This document shows, one piece after another, positions 12,201 to 24,075 of a DNA stretch of 64,000 nt. The first letter of the stretch is position 1, and each line of letters starts with the position of its first letter. The stretch covers positions 4,526,001 to 4,590,000 of the forward strand of contig NC_134943.1 in NCBI RefSeq assembly GCF_051020765.1, written 5' to 3'. The DNA comes from Lasioglossum baleicum. Its lineage: Eukaryota; Arthropoda; Insecta; Hymenoptera; Halictidae. The translations under genes were made by a program, and so were the position numbers. Under the pieces are notes generated by a model. The model had not been told where the DNA came from. It saw only the letters and a program-made list of their open reading frames with translations, and searched no databases.

Positions 12201-15200
12201 TTTTTGATAGCGGCACGACTTTCTTTTTATTGCCGCGCGCTGATAGACGCCGGTAATTATTATTGTGTGTTGCGGTCCCATGTGTGGCTTCCTTCCGAAC
12301 GGTACTCAACGGTTTAGAGCGTTTTTATTGTGAGCATACTCGGAGAGCTATTAACAGTTTTGGCAGGTTAGCGACCGACGGATTTTTCCATGCATGACGG
12401 GGCAGATTGTTACGAACTAATTCGGCTTAGGGGCTTGTTCGTTATAGGATATATACAAGCATAATAAAAATTTGAAAAATTGAACCGAACGATTCAAACT
12501 TTTTAGAGAATCTAGAAGGATTTTACGATATGTGCAAAACAATTTTTTTTTAATGAGTATTAATCGGAATTGCGAAGGATTAATTAAAGTTTGCTTTTTA
12601 ATTAATTGTATAAAATCGTGGCTCAGTTATAAAATATCGAAATTAACATTTTTCCAATTAGGCAGCTTACGAACGATGTTCCTACGAATTATTTACTGCA
12701 CCAGAGAGTACTATACGCGCAAATAATTTTTTTTAATTCGACTCGGAATATAAATGCCAGACGCGCAACCTAAGAAGGAAATATGAGCGGATAGTTGTCT
12801 TGTTCCCACTAATCGCTACCCGTGTAGGAGAAAATATATCCATTAACTCACAATCGTAATTAATTGTTCATATCGGTGAATCGAAACGATTCCTGCTCCT
12901 GGAACAAGTTTGTTCGCCGCCACCGTGGTGTATACCGAATGCCTGACGATCGGAATCTTTCGGGGTTTTTTACGAGATCCGACGGCAGTGACGGTTTCGG
13001 AATAAGTTACCGTTGACTCTGGTGACACTTACAAATTACGGGGAGATGTGAAAATTAACGACTGCTGCCCCGGAGCCGGCATCGTTGACTGCGGGAGATC
13101 TACGAATCTTTCTACGACGATATACATATGTTCGTCGTGCATTCCAGGAGTGATTTGCTCGCCGCGAGACCCTGAGAAGCTGCCCAAGTACGCACACGGT
13201 ACACCATAATCGTGATTGATAGTAGTAATCCAAACATTCTTCTTGATCGTCAAATACGTTATTAATAGTTCCCGCTGGTGTACAGTCATTCTTATGTGTA
13301 GATTTATCACAATTATGGCTGTCATTCAAATACTTGTGCATTCATTTCTTTCACCTTCTTTAAGCTGCCTTGATCATTCGTATTAATTTTACTATAAATG
13401 GTGAATGTGATTTGAACTTGCTACCAAACAATTCTCATTTGGCACTAAAACTGCATTTTAGAAACACAGTAAATCCTCTATCGACGCAGAAAGGTGCTAC
13501 ACGATGGACGCAAAAAACATATACCCTCCACTGTAGTAATCTGATCTCAAGTAAATTAGTAAAGCTCAGTTAATGCATAAACTCAAATTTTTTGAAATTG
13601 TGACACGTGGCGTTTTTCCTGATAACCACAGAATTGACGATGAACGTTTCGGGCGCAAGGAAGGACAGCGTATGGGGAAAAAAGAGACGCGGAGAGTCGC
13701 AGTCTCTGTTTACACGCGCTGTCCTTCTCTACGTTCGGCTCGACCTTCGAAGCTCAAAAAAAAGTGTTCCTCTACGAGCGATGCAAACGAACCTCCCCGA
13801 GGCTTTTGCGTCGATAGAGGATTTAGTGTATCGAGATTTGAGAGGAAAATGAGTGACTACGACACACAAAATATATAAGAAGAATTAACCCTTCACTGTC
13901 CCCTCTATAGAAAATTCTTTCATCACTAAACGTCTTCACGTTTAATTAATTATAGCTCGATTACACTCGATTTCATATGAAAAGAAAATAAAAAAGTTCA
14001 TATATAACAAAAGCATTCCAGATCAGATGAAATGTTCCAATTCTAGAAGCAAAAAGCTTGCCGCGGGCTGTGTTGCATTATTTCCAACTTATCATAAATA
14101 CTTCCCAGTATCTTGCAATTAATGCACAAAATGTTTATGTCGCGTAAAGCTAACAGCGCAGCTCGCGGCAGGCACGAAGATCTAATCCAACGATTCATAC
14201 GCTATAGCAGAGGAGGAAAGAAAAAGTCAAAAGAAAGGCGTCCGGTATTTTGGAAAAATTCCTGGGCAAGCGGATAAAGTTGGTGGTTTACGGCGTCTTA
14301 ACGTATTCGGAATTAATGATCGTCGCATTAAAAACAGCACCGAAGCAACCCCGGTGCGTCGTAACTAACGCGATCAAGAGATTTCCGCGGCGGCGAAGCC
14401 GTCCGCGATTATTCCCGAAGACAAATCACGCGAGCGACGCGCGTGCACGCTCGCGCACGTCCGGTTTCGTTTGGCGGATGTTGGGATCGATGAAACAGAA
14501 ATCGTCTGGGAAACAACATTGTCGGGAAAGGATGCCAACGGGGAAATGATTAGCGTGGGATCTATTGCTGGGTCCCAGATAGTGGCAACCACGGAGACAC
14601 CGTTACAACGATATGCGGCACCACGACCAGGCCCTTCGAAGCATTCTAGCTACGAAACATCCCAAGAATGTCTTACTTGCCTACCTTTCAGACAGTCCCC
14701 ACGGAAATCGCCGCGCACGTACGTGCACCATCATGCACGCAAGATATGTTCCACCGGTCCCGGCGTTCGGTGTTCTCGATTTTTCAGCCCCGCAGCGAAT
14801 AATCATGCCATTCTGTGGGAATTCTATCAAACAGCCGCGTACCTCCAGTTGATCGATCGACGGATCCGCATCTTCGATTAATATTACAATTTACCGTACG
14901 CTGGTCCATCATCCAATATTACACAATATCTATTAAAAAATTTCAAACCTTTCTTTTCTGTAAATGAATTGTTGCTTGGATCGACGGTTTCAACGAAGTG
15001 CGCTTTAAAATACTTCTTTTATGCTAGTTTTTCAATGGACGGATCGCTATCTGCGATTAATGGTAATATTTGAGAACAATTTTGTTTTACACAATATTTA
15101 TACAAGTTGGGAAGTCGATGGATGAGTCTTGCTATTTATTAACACTGTTAAAAATTGATAGCTCATGCTCCTATCAAATGTTGTTCAAAATTTGTTCACC

Positions 15201-17159
15201 GAAGCAAATTTTGCACGATCATTTTTTGAAGGCATGCAATTAATTGTACAATCATTTTTATCATATACCACATAAACTATGTAATACATTCGACATAAAT
15301 TTCAATAATTGAGTCATAAAAACAGTTTACATCGGTGGATTAAATACATTTGCATGCCACAACTATTAGAAATTGTGGACAGGTAAAAAACAGAATGATT
15401 CATAATAATATATCTCGTCACTGTATTAAATTTTACCCACGCATCCATTATATAAATTCGTGAGTCTCCATCTTTACTGTTTCAAAAGAAACGAAAGTAA
15501 ACGCAAATTATTATTAAACGTTCGACCGTTCGCAACGGAGACCGAAAGACCGTGGTTTCTCACGTCACAGTAAGGCATGACAAAACCATACAGCGAACTA
15601 TAATACGCGAGAAACACGAGAACAGTTACGCGGTAATAATAGTAGTAACGAAAATAGAATTAATGGTGATTAGCATTCGAGACAGGATCCTGCAAAAGCT
15701 TGAGATAGTAACATTGCGTACTCGTGAACTAGTTAATCAGTATTCTAATTAATACTGCCTATAAGATTACGGAGATGATCTATATGTCAATCAATTCTGC
15801 GGTTAATTCACTGCAAAAGATATGCAAATGATGCATAAGCATGTATATAGGTCGAATTATGAGTGATTATAATTAGCCAATTAACATTTCCGGATTGTGC
15901 GAGAAAACGCATTGTCTTGTTATAGTGTAAGAATTCCTTTGAAGTTGATTTTTAATTTCACTTGTGGCTTGGAAAATCTCATTAACAAACATGATGCACG
16001 CATTTTCTTCTTGCGAGTGGAATGCTTAAGGAAAGTAACGGGTGTTCGACAATTATGATAATTTGTAAATATTTAAAGACTAAACTGTGGTATTTTGCTA
16101 AATATTTTTCTATCGATATATTATTGAAAATTCTACTTCTAACTTTAAAAAGGTTCAATTTATCTTAAAGATTAATACACTGTCGTAATTCAGTATATAA
16201 AATCAATTTCTCCCTTGATTTTTATGGAGTGATCAATGAAAATGTGAACTCTCAGACACGCTGGAAAAAAAGCTCCGTGAACTCGGCCATTTCTCACTCC
16301 CATTATTTCCCGCGAACTTCTGTCAGAGTCCCGAGGAACTTCCAATAAACTTCAGGTAATTATTTTTCACATTCCCCGGTGGGAGGAAAAGTTTAGACAG
16401 TAATAAATTTGCTCAAAGGAGCTTCATAGCCAACGTTTACGCTCGAAAGAGGTAAAAGTGATTATGAATGATTGGTCCAATCGTGTGGAATAAATTTGAA
16501 TAATTTATAATGCGACTTAAAATCCTGAATAGAGCGTAATGCCGAAAGATTCATGCGATCATAAACTTCTCCTCGTCAGAAGATTGCAGGCGTAACTTTT
16601 TCCGGCAGACCTTAATCTGACTGCCATTCGCGTGATTTTACGGTGCGCTCGTGCCTATTAGGTTCACCCTGGACCGACGCGATGGTTCTGGTAGGATAAG
16701 CACGACACGATAGTTCTTCACCGGCGGCCACGAGTCATTAACCAATCAGTGGTAATTGTTTGGCATTCGCTAATGTAAATTCAGATCGAAAGCAGGCGGA
16801 GGCGTGGCTCGCTACAGGCGTCGCGTCGCGGCCGTGTTAATTAGATATGCCCCGCAAACAGAGCATTCGTAGTATCCCGTCATCACGGCGAAAACCGCAC
16901 ACGTAGACTCGCGAACGTAACTGACGTCTATCGCTCGAAATCCGCAATCATTTATGCGTACAAGGCACGGCTACATGCAATTTTAATTAATTCCCCCCAT
17001 CGCGCTGTTCCGCCTCCCACGGTAGTCCCTGTCTCTTATTTTCTATTGACTAATGTTGTTCGTCCCACAACACGCTTAATTAGCATAGGAATCAGTCAAT
17101 GTATAGACAAAATTACTGGATAAAATCTTGCTTCTCGTATTACAGAATTTTTCACTATA
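12200..17159. other. Noncoding region, nothing recognised
   Basis: Long AT-rich stretches alternate with GC-rich patches near 13.6-13.85 kb and 14.35-14.85 kb. The patch at 14,471-14,881 has an open 136-codon frame, but mirrored frames are open on the other strand and no family is recognisable. I see no tRNA, rRNA or clear mobile element. Confidence 0.35.
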
Positions 17160-17748
17160 CAGTTAATACTTTATTTATTAATATTCGCACGCTCTCAATA
17201 AAACCATAACTTTGTTAACTTTGAACGTTTTTTGGAAGCTAGAGCAATTAGTTTACTACAGGATGCGAAAAGAAATTTTTTCAAAAATTGCATTTAGTCG
17301 AAATTGTAGAGAAAATACTAAAAGTTGCATTTTACGACTTTTTTATGCGGGCCTATATTTAAATTTACAAAAAAATACGTTTTGTAGATCTGTGTCAATT
17401 ATATGCACTGTGAAAGTTTCATAGAAATCGATTGATGCGGGAAAAACGACGAGCATTGAAAGATGTACGAATCCTTAGAATGACTGCAGTTGGAGGATGA
17501 AAACCGATCTACGAAACGCGTTTTCTAAATTTTCCATATAAGCCCACATAAAAAAGTTGGAAAACACAACTTTTAGTATTTTCTCTGCAATTTCGACAAC
17601 TCGCAGGTTTTTCCAAACATTTTTGTCATGTTGTGTAGCAAACCTATTCTAACTTATAACTTCTCCAAAAATTTCAAGTCGTATATTCCAATATTAAAAA
17701 AGTTATGGTGTTCTTTAAGAGTGTCCGAATATTATTGGGAGTCACTGT
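17160..17748. mobile_element. Long-inverted-repeat MITE (Tc1/mariner-like), about 590 bp
   Basis: The two halves are diverged inverted copies. A block running from GTCGAAATTGTAGAGAAAAT through ACTTTTTTATGCGGGCCTAT (about 17,298-17,356) pairs with about 17,546-17,604 over some 57 bp. Outer ends also pair: AATATTCG plus ACCATAACTTT on the left, against AAGTTATGGT plus CGAATATT on the right. The right terminus GGGAGTCACTGTA resembles Tc1-like ends (CAGTGACTCCC). No transposase is present. The left terminus carries a small insertion. Confidence 0.6.
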
Positions 17749-18979
17749 ATGTACAAATATTAATTATTCAAACTGTAACAAAATATATGCACTATCTCTG
17801 CACGATAAAGTAGTCTTTAATGAATCGATCGAATTTTACAACATAATGGTCTGAATTATAAATAGTTAAATCATTCCCCTCGTTACATGAGTATCTCTTG
17901 AATAGATTAGATGATCATTAGAAGCATATATAAGAGATGATCATTAGAACCGTAGCACCGCGAAAAATATTATTACTATTATTAAATCATTAGAAGAGTT
18001 GTAATTTCTTGTTGGCAAGATCGGTTTTTGCATGAAGCCGTTCTTTCCGGGATTTAGTAGAGTCTGACCACTGCATACCCTTTCTACTGTGTCATGAACA
18101 TGAAGCTACATAGCTCCAGCCTTGATACATTTATTTTTCTTGGAAACAATGAACGTTAAAATTTTTATTCTACATTCTTAACTTAGTATTTCCACAGAAA
18201 AAATGTATCTTCCGTCGAGATGCGACAGTTATAGAATGGAGATCAAACAACAATCTTTCCCATTAATTCGAATGTTTCTCTTCTTACTCTAGAAACATTA
18301 TTGTACATCCTTGATTTGTCATTTCCATAAAAAAAGAATTACTTCGTGCACAGATGTAACAGTTATAGCTACAGTGTGTACTATTAATTTGAATAGCTGG
18401 AAACATCTCTCTTTGATACTTATCTGGCGAACCAGACAAATAGAAAGCTTCGAAAATAATTATATACATGTAGAACTCGAGAAACTTGAGGTAATAAAGA
18501 AGATAACACGATGTATATTTGCATATTTCAATTTATTAAACTGTATCGATAAGCCCCGCGCGCGAGACTTCTTATCGAGGCGTAATCAAGTCAGTACTAA
18601 AGTCACTTTATTTTCTTGGCTTCTATTAGGACTTCTTAATGGCTGAGTTTATGGCGCGTACATCTGGCGGACCGTTACCTTCGGCTTCAAGGCGGCGAGA
18701 GCGGAATCAGTTAGTCAAATTTGTTTCTAACCGCGAAAGTTTGCTGGCCACGTGTGTGTCCTGGTGGCCGAGCCGGCTGTCCACCTGCACAGATTCAAGT
18801 ATCATAAACCCGGGATGGAACGAACCCAGTGGCCTTGCCAGATGTGCACAAGGTGCAGCCGAATCTCAGCCACTCTGTATACACACTCCCGACTTTTTAA
18901 TTGCCAACTATTTGCAATCGCAAACTGCGCGCACACTGATTTGCTAATTTACTCACTGGATAGTGACTCGCACCAACCT
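17749..18979. other. Noncoding spacer
   Basis: AT-rich DNA with no recognisable gene. The modest open frames at 18.3-18.95 kb overlap in several phases and do not resemble known proteins. Confidence 0.35.
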
Positions 18980-19270
18980 CAGGCCTCTTTAAAACACTTC
19001 ACGATCAATCATTCTGCGCAACATGATTGATCGTGAATGATAGTAATTGACCAATTAATGTAATGTGGATTTGCGTGAACATCATGCTGCACAATAATTG
19101 TTGCGCAATATGCTTGATCGTGAATAGGCCCCTTAAGGGAGTAGACTCCTTTCTCCAGGATTACAAAGGTGCGTAACAAAAGTTGCGGCAGCATAATTTG
19201 CATAATTGTGAAGCATACATCTGCGCATGTAGCTATTTTCATAGCTGTATGCTGCCGAATAATGCAAATT
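18980..19270. repeat. Cluster of inverted repeats (TTCACGATCAATCAT family)
   Basis: TTCACGATCAATCAT at 18,998-19,012 is exactly inverted at 19,023-19,037 with a 10-base loop. A longer diverged inverse (TTCACGATCAAGCATATTGC plus GCAACA when read on the minus strand) lies at 19,099-19,124. A further inverted pair (CGGCAGCATA / TATGCTGCCG) flanks 19,183-19,255. The set looks like one or two foldback MITEs. No coding frame. Confidence 0.5.
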
Positions 19271-20113
19271 ACGTCTTGTAAACGAAAAAATAGGACTTTT
19301 GAGGGCGATAGCGCCCTACATTGATCTTTTATTTAGCGGTTTTGACTACTGAAAACCCCCATTTTTGTATTATCGAGAAATGAGAACGCGAATCCCGCAC
19401 CCTTGCAATCCTGGAAACTAGTCTACCGCTTTAAGATTGAAACGAACAACTTGAATTTGTTAAGAAGTAAGGACAATCTCACCGACGTGAGAAACAGTTT
19501 TAGAAAAATTACTATATTTTTTCTGGGTCTGTATCGAAAATTTAAGAACCATGTTTGGCAATATCGAAACTGTATTCTTACAAAATTTCTTTCCCATATC
19601 ATGTAGTAAATTGTTTTAACTTCTCAAAAAGATCCAAGTCGATTTTGCATGATCCGCGGTCTAATTTGGATATTGCTCGAGTTCTACAGGATCGTCGTAT
19701 GTTATTGCAATATAAATTTTACGACTCGCAAGCTAAGAGGAAATAGCTCAAGGTGTGGTAGATAGATAAAATTTTAATTGATTGCGAATTAGTGTCAGTT
19801 TTCTATAAACATAAACGGTATAATTTTTTATACCTAATCGCCCTGTTAACGATGTTCGGTTTATGTCTATAAAAGAGCACAACGTACGCTAGCAACTAAA
19901 TACGCCAGTGCAACAAATTATTACGTAATCAATTTATACTAACATGGTACATTCTTACAAGATTTTTTGTAATACCGACGTACGCAAAGATCATAAAATA
20001 ATAATTGGCACTAAAATACAGTATACTAGTAGCTTCAATAATGATGTACTATTTACGACAAAATAAGAAGATACAAAATGTAAATGAACTCTGAAATATT
20101 TTAGTATTAGGGT

Positions 20114-20551
20114 CTACTGTTTACGCATTCTTTTATTAACGGTAAAATCTAAAATACAGGGTGATCTGTAACTAATTTTACATAAAAAGATAAGTCGATT
20201 TTTCAAAATTTTATTTAACGATACTGTCACCACATTGGCTTTAATGACCCGTTTCAAACGTTCTACAAGCTCATTCATCCCGTTATTGCAGCAGTTCTTG
20301 AAGTTGCTATTTGCAATAAAGTTTGGCACGGATAAAAATAGATAGTAATCACAAGGTAACAGATCGGGGCTATAAAAAGCGTGAGATAAAACTTTCTTCG
20401 CTGATGTATTTCCAATTTTAAACTCGTAAAGCGAAGAAGCACGAGCTTTCAACTTCTCGCTACCCATCTTTAACCTCGTATAAATAACGGATCGTCGAAG
20501 CAATTGAAAGTTGCACATCACCGACATAAATGCAACTTTCTGTTGCTGCAA
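20114..20551 (-). pseudogene. Mariner transposase remnant (C-terminal part)
   Basis: The minus-strand frame contains HAFYSPDLLPCDYYLFLS, matching the end of the mariner DD34D catalytic core, where YSPDLAPSDYHLF holds the third catalytic aspartate. That aspartate is kept. The following region (NFIANSNFKN) also fits the family. Only about 145 residues are open, well short of the usual 340-350, and the first two catalytic aspartates are not visible in this frame. It is a decayed fragment and not a working enzyme. A foldback element abuts it at 20,561. Confidence 0.7.
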
Positions 20552-20560
20552 ACTTTACGC

Positions 20561-20760
20561 ATTACGCGTGCGCAAAGTCGCCAGATTAGGGAAATTGGCT
20601 TGAATTGAGGGGAAGAAGTTACCCTCCAGTACCGGCTTGCTTAGTCACGTGATGCGTCACGTGACCGGGCTGTATCGGGAGCGTGGGGGGAATAGTGTCG
20701 TAGAAGGGGAAGGCAGAGTGGAAGGCAAGTTCCAATCTGGCGACTCTGCGCGTGCGAATT
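20561..20760. mobile_element. Foldback MITE with about 28-bp inverted ends and an E-box palindrome
   Basis: The left arm GTGCGCAAAGTCGCCAGATT (about 20,563-20,590) is inverted with few mismatches as AATCTGGCGACTCTGCGCG (about 20,731-20,757). In the middle, GTCACGTGA and TCACGTGAC (20,644-20,665) form a perfect 9-bp stem with a 4-base loop, carrying two CACGTG sites. No protein is encoded. Confidence 0.55.
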
Positions 20761-20765
20761 ATCGA

Positions 20766-22445
20766 CTTAAATTAATTTCTAGGAAGAAAAAACCGTACTT
20801 TTTTCAGTACCTAATAAATATGTAAAGTGTCTTACTATGAAGACCAGCACTGTGATGGGCCATTACAAATTCCGCCATCGGCTTTATCTTCGCGAATTCG
20901 CCTCAACGCCGGTTCCCAAGCATATTTGCGGTTTCGTACGGTGTCCAACGTCCAACTTTTTGTCGGATTAAACGCATCGGTTGGCCGAGCCTTTCGATTG
21001 ACAGCGATCAGCTTACAGCCTCGTTTTCATAATGACCGGGCAGACGCGATGATACCACCGCTTCGAGCGATTCTTCTACGCCTCCTATCGATCCTCTAAC
21101 AACGAACACTTCGTTCACAACACTTCAGTCTCCGCTCAACAGTTTTTTTCACCTATGTCTCCCCGAGCATCTGACGATCCATCATTTCTTCCTACGACTG
21201 GTTCTTATTTATTTTTTTCTCTCTTTTTTTTTTTAACATCGCCCAAGATAGAGTTCTCGTGTGCAGAAATTTTTTTGACAGATTTCAATCCCGACGGGGC
21301 ACAGTTTTTGTCAAACTCCGGGAATTCAACTGTATTATGTAGAAACATGATCAGACGAACCGACCGCAGTCCAACTTCTTCGAGTTCTTTTTTTATTGGA
21401 TTGAGTTCTTTGATCGTCGGCTTTCGGCGCGATCCATTAACCGTATGAACGATACAGGAGTCCTCTTTGATTCACGATTACCAGGTTGTAAAGTTCGAAT
21501 GTCGGTTTTAATTGCCTTCTTAGTTGGATGCTCTTCCTGTCCTCGGTGCGGACCCGTTAAATACTCAAGAGTCGACGACTGTTTGTCGAGTCCATTTCGG
21601 CGCGGGTCAACTACCATTTTTATACGACTCGAGTCTTGTGGTACACCCAACTCTTTTTATACGATTTTTAAATAACACGATCAAAATAATGAAGAAACAT
21701 AAGGATATACAGTGAAAAGAAATCGTACATCATGTTTTAAGCCATCGTTGTAAAGGTGACGCGTCAACGTTCAAGTATGTATGTGGACGATTCATTCAGA
21801 AAAAGAAATTTATTGATGTTTTTACAGAGGTTTCAATTTACAGCATTGTTGAAAAAATTGGTCTTCATTCGCTACCACATTTTGTCGTCAATATGTTTAT
21901 TTTTCATATAAAAAGCGTACACGACATTGGTTGACATGAAATGACCTGAAAATGTTAATAAACCTTCAGGCTATACCTTCATACATTTGCATTCTAAAAT
22001 CGAACTCTTCATATGCAGCAATATAAACACATGAAGTGTCTTATTGCTTTGTCTAGGACTGTAGACAAATGCTACTAGCGCTAGTTTAAGATACCTATCG
22101 ACCCTCGCAACTATTAAATGCTGAAACGACCGGTGGCTTTATGAATGATTACTGGGAACAGGTTTCAGTCCCGGCGCGCGATCATTATTTCATTTTTATC
22201 TCATTGTCGTTTACATCCCCCCTACACCAGTCCCTTAACGCGGACGATCAATTGCTCGTGATTAATTTTCCCGTATTATGAAATTGAAACCTTGAATCGA
22301 TCAGACGAGCGTAACTGCGATCCTCGATACTGTGCGATTGCCTTTGCATATTTATTGCCGTGTAATAAGATGCGTAACCGGGCAAAAGCAAACGCTCGGT
22401 CTCCCATGTAATTACGATTTCCTATCGTTCGTTTATTCGCGCCCG
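20766..22445. other. Noncoding region, possibly old repeat remnants
   Basis: The stretch at 21.1-21.7 kb has imperfect direct repeats (TTTCGGCGCG near 21,420 and 21,596) and overlapping open frames on both strands, which suggests degraded mobile DNA. I recognise no family. The remainder is AT-rich. Confidence 0.3.
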
Positions 22446-22655
22446 ATGGGCGATACGGATCGCTGGACGAGATATTGTTGCGCCGTTGTACTGGTCCCGC
22501 TCGTTGATCATAGATCTCTACTGGTACGCAAAACTAGCATTAGATCCACGCTCCGAGGAACAGGGAACCGGCCGAACCGGACCGGTAACCCATCGCTTAT
22601 CGATTCATTAGCGACTTCGCGTTTCGACCACGTCCTAATCAACAAAGCATCGTCG
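22446..22655 (+). CDS. Candidate first coding exon of the plus-strand ZP gene (signal peptide)
   Basis: An ATG at 22,446 opens a 70-codon frame beginning MGDTDRWTRYCCAVVLVPLV, a polar start followed by a short hydrophobic core as in a signal peptide. It reaches a consensus donor (TCG|GTAAGT) in phase 0. The confident exon at 35,384 also begins in phase 0, so the join is in frame and would give a protein of 645 residues. Against it: the intron would be 12.7 kb, the hydrophobic core is short, and the 48 residues after it look unremarkable. Another upstream exon could supply the true start. Confidence 0.35.
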
Positions 22656-23989
22656 GTAAGTAGGTTACACCGCGAAATCGGTTGCTTATAATTCCTCTTC
22701 CCCCCTCCCTCCGCCTCTCCCCGTTTCACAACGAGTAGGTTGTTCTGTCGAATAAAGACAACGCTCCTGACTATCTTCGAGGACTATCTCGCGCGTTAAA
22801 TCGACGTAGCAGTTGATAATGATCGGCGGGTCAACGCTAATCGCGGATAGGAATGACCGGTATGGGGTACCTAACCGAAACTCGATGTTTCGGAGCTATT
22901 TATCTTACTTATTATGTTCAGATCATGCTGTTTGTTTTCTAGCTATGTTGTACAATGTACACGATTTAATAGATTTATTGATGGCGTAAATCATTCCGGC
23001 CGCCATTGGGCCGGAAGCCATGGACGTCGTACAACGTGTTAAAGAAAATGGGCTAGAGATTTATGGAGAAGATAGTGGACACTGAGAACAGAGGACAGAG
23101 CATTGTTGTTTGTCAAATCGAACAATGAATTGGTCTCTGGCTCTGTAACACTTTAGATGACATACATACGCATTTATCAAACTAATGTTTGGGTTATGTG
23201 TCTTATAAGTAGACTGCAGATCTTTATGGAAAATAAAAAATGTTCGCATTGATTGCAGGGCATAGGAGCCGAATAAAAATTGTATTCTTCTTTTAATTAT
23301 TCTATTAAACTGAAACTAGTACATTGATGTCCTTAAATGCTTTTAACATGTCTACTGCTTTAATCGTACGTGGCAATTTCTGTCATAAATGCATAAAATC
23401 CGCTGTCTACTCATAAGATATCGTATTAGATATTTTAACTGTTAAAATTATTTGAATTATTTGCGAAAATCTTCAGGCATCTTGAAGATGTTCAAAATCC
23501 TTGAATATTGTAACAAGTTTCCGCAGCCCGGAGACCCAAATCATTTTTTACAATCGCCAACATATTCTTCCCTAACGAGTTTCCGAAAGTTTGCTGCAGC
23601 AGTCCTCTAAATGGACTGAAATTTTTCCATTCTTGATGGACGGTGCTAATTCTGAAGCAAGATTTTACAGCTTCGAGAAAGTTCGGAGAGCTCGGCGATT
23701 TTGAAAAATGTTCGAGGTCGCGCGCAACGTCGGACGTAATTCGGAGTGAAATTATAGCAGCAGTAAATTTCAGGCATGATAACTAGAACGCATCGGTGTT
23801 ATCAGCGCGCGCACAATGTCAGGATAACATAGAACCGCCTCGAAGTAAAAGCAATAATTTCGAGACTAATAATCTCGATTGCTCGTAGTTAACCGATCTT
23901 GAGCGCAGCCGAGTATCCTGATTCCACGTAACAGATCGAGTACGCGTACACTCGAAACCCCATAACCATGATTTCTCTCAGCAAATCAA

Positions 23990-24075
23990 TTTTGTGCTGA
24001 GACCTCCTTGGGATTCGAACCGCGACCTGGCAGACGGTGTTCAGTTAATTTGCTCGCTAGACCATGCTGCTCGGA
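23990..24075 (-). repeat. tRNA-like sequence, probably a SINE head
   Basis: On the minus strand a perfect pol III B-box, GGTTCGAATCC, follows about 30 bases after an A-box-like TGGTCTAGCGAGC, at tRNA-like spacing. The T-stem does not pair well and no clean cloverleaf or anticodon forms, so this is more likely the tRNA-derived head of a SINE, or a dead tRNA copy, than a working tRNA gene. A tail is not clearly visible. Confidence 0.45.

Noticed and set aside
14471..14881. 136-codon frame with protein-like start region
   Set aside because: Mirror frames are open too, the codon pattern drifts, and no homologue comes to mind.
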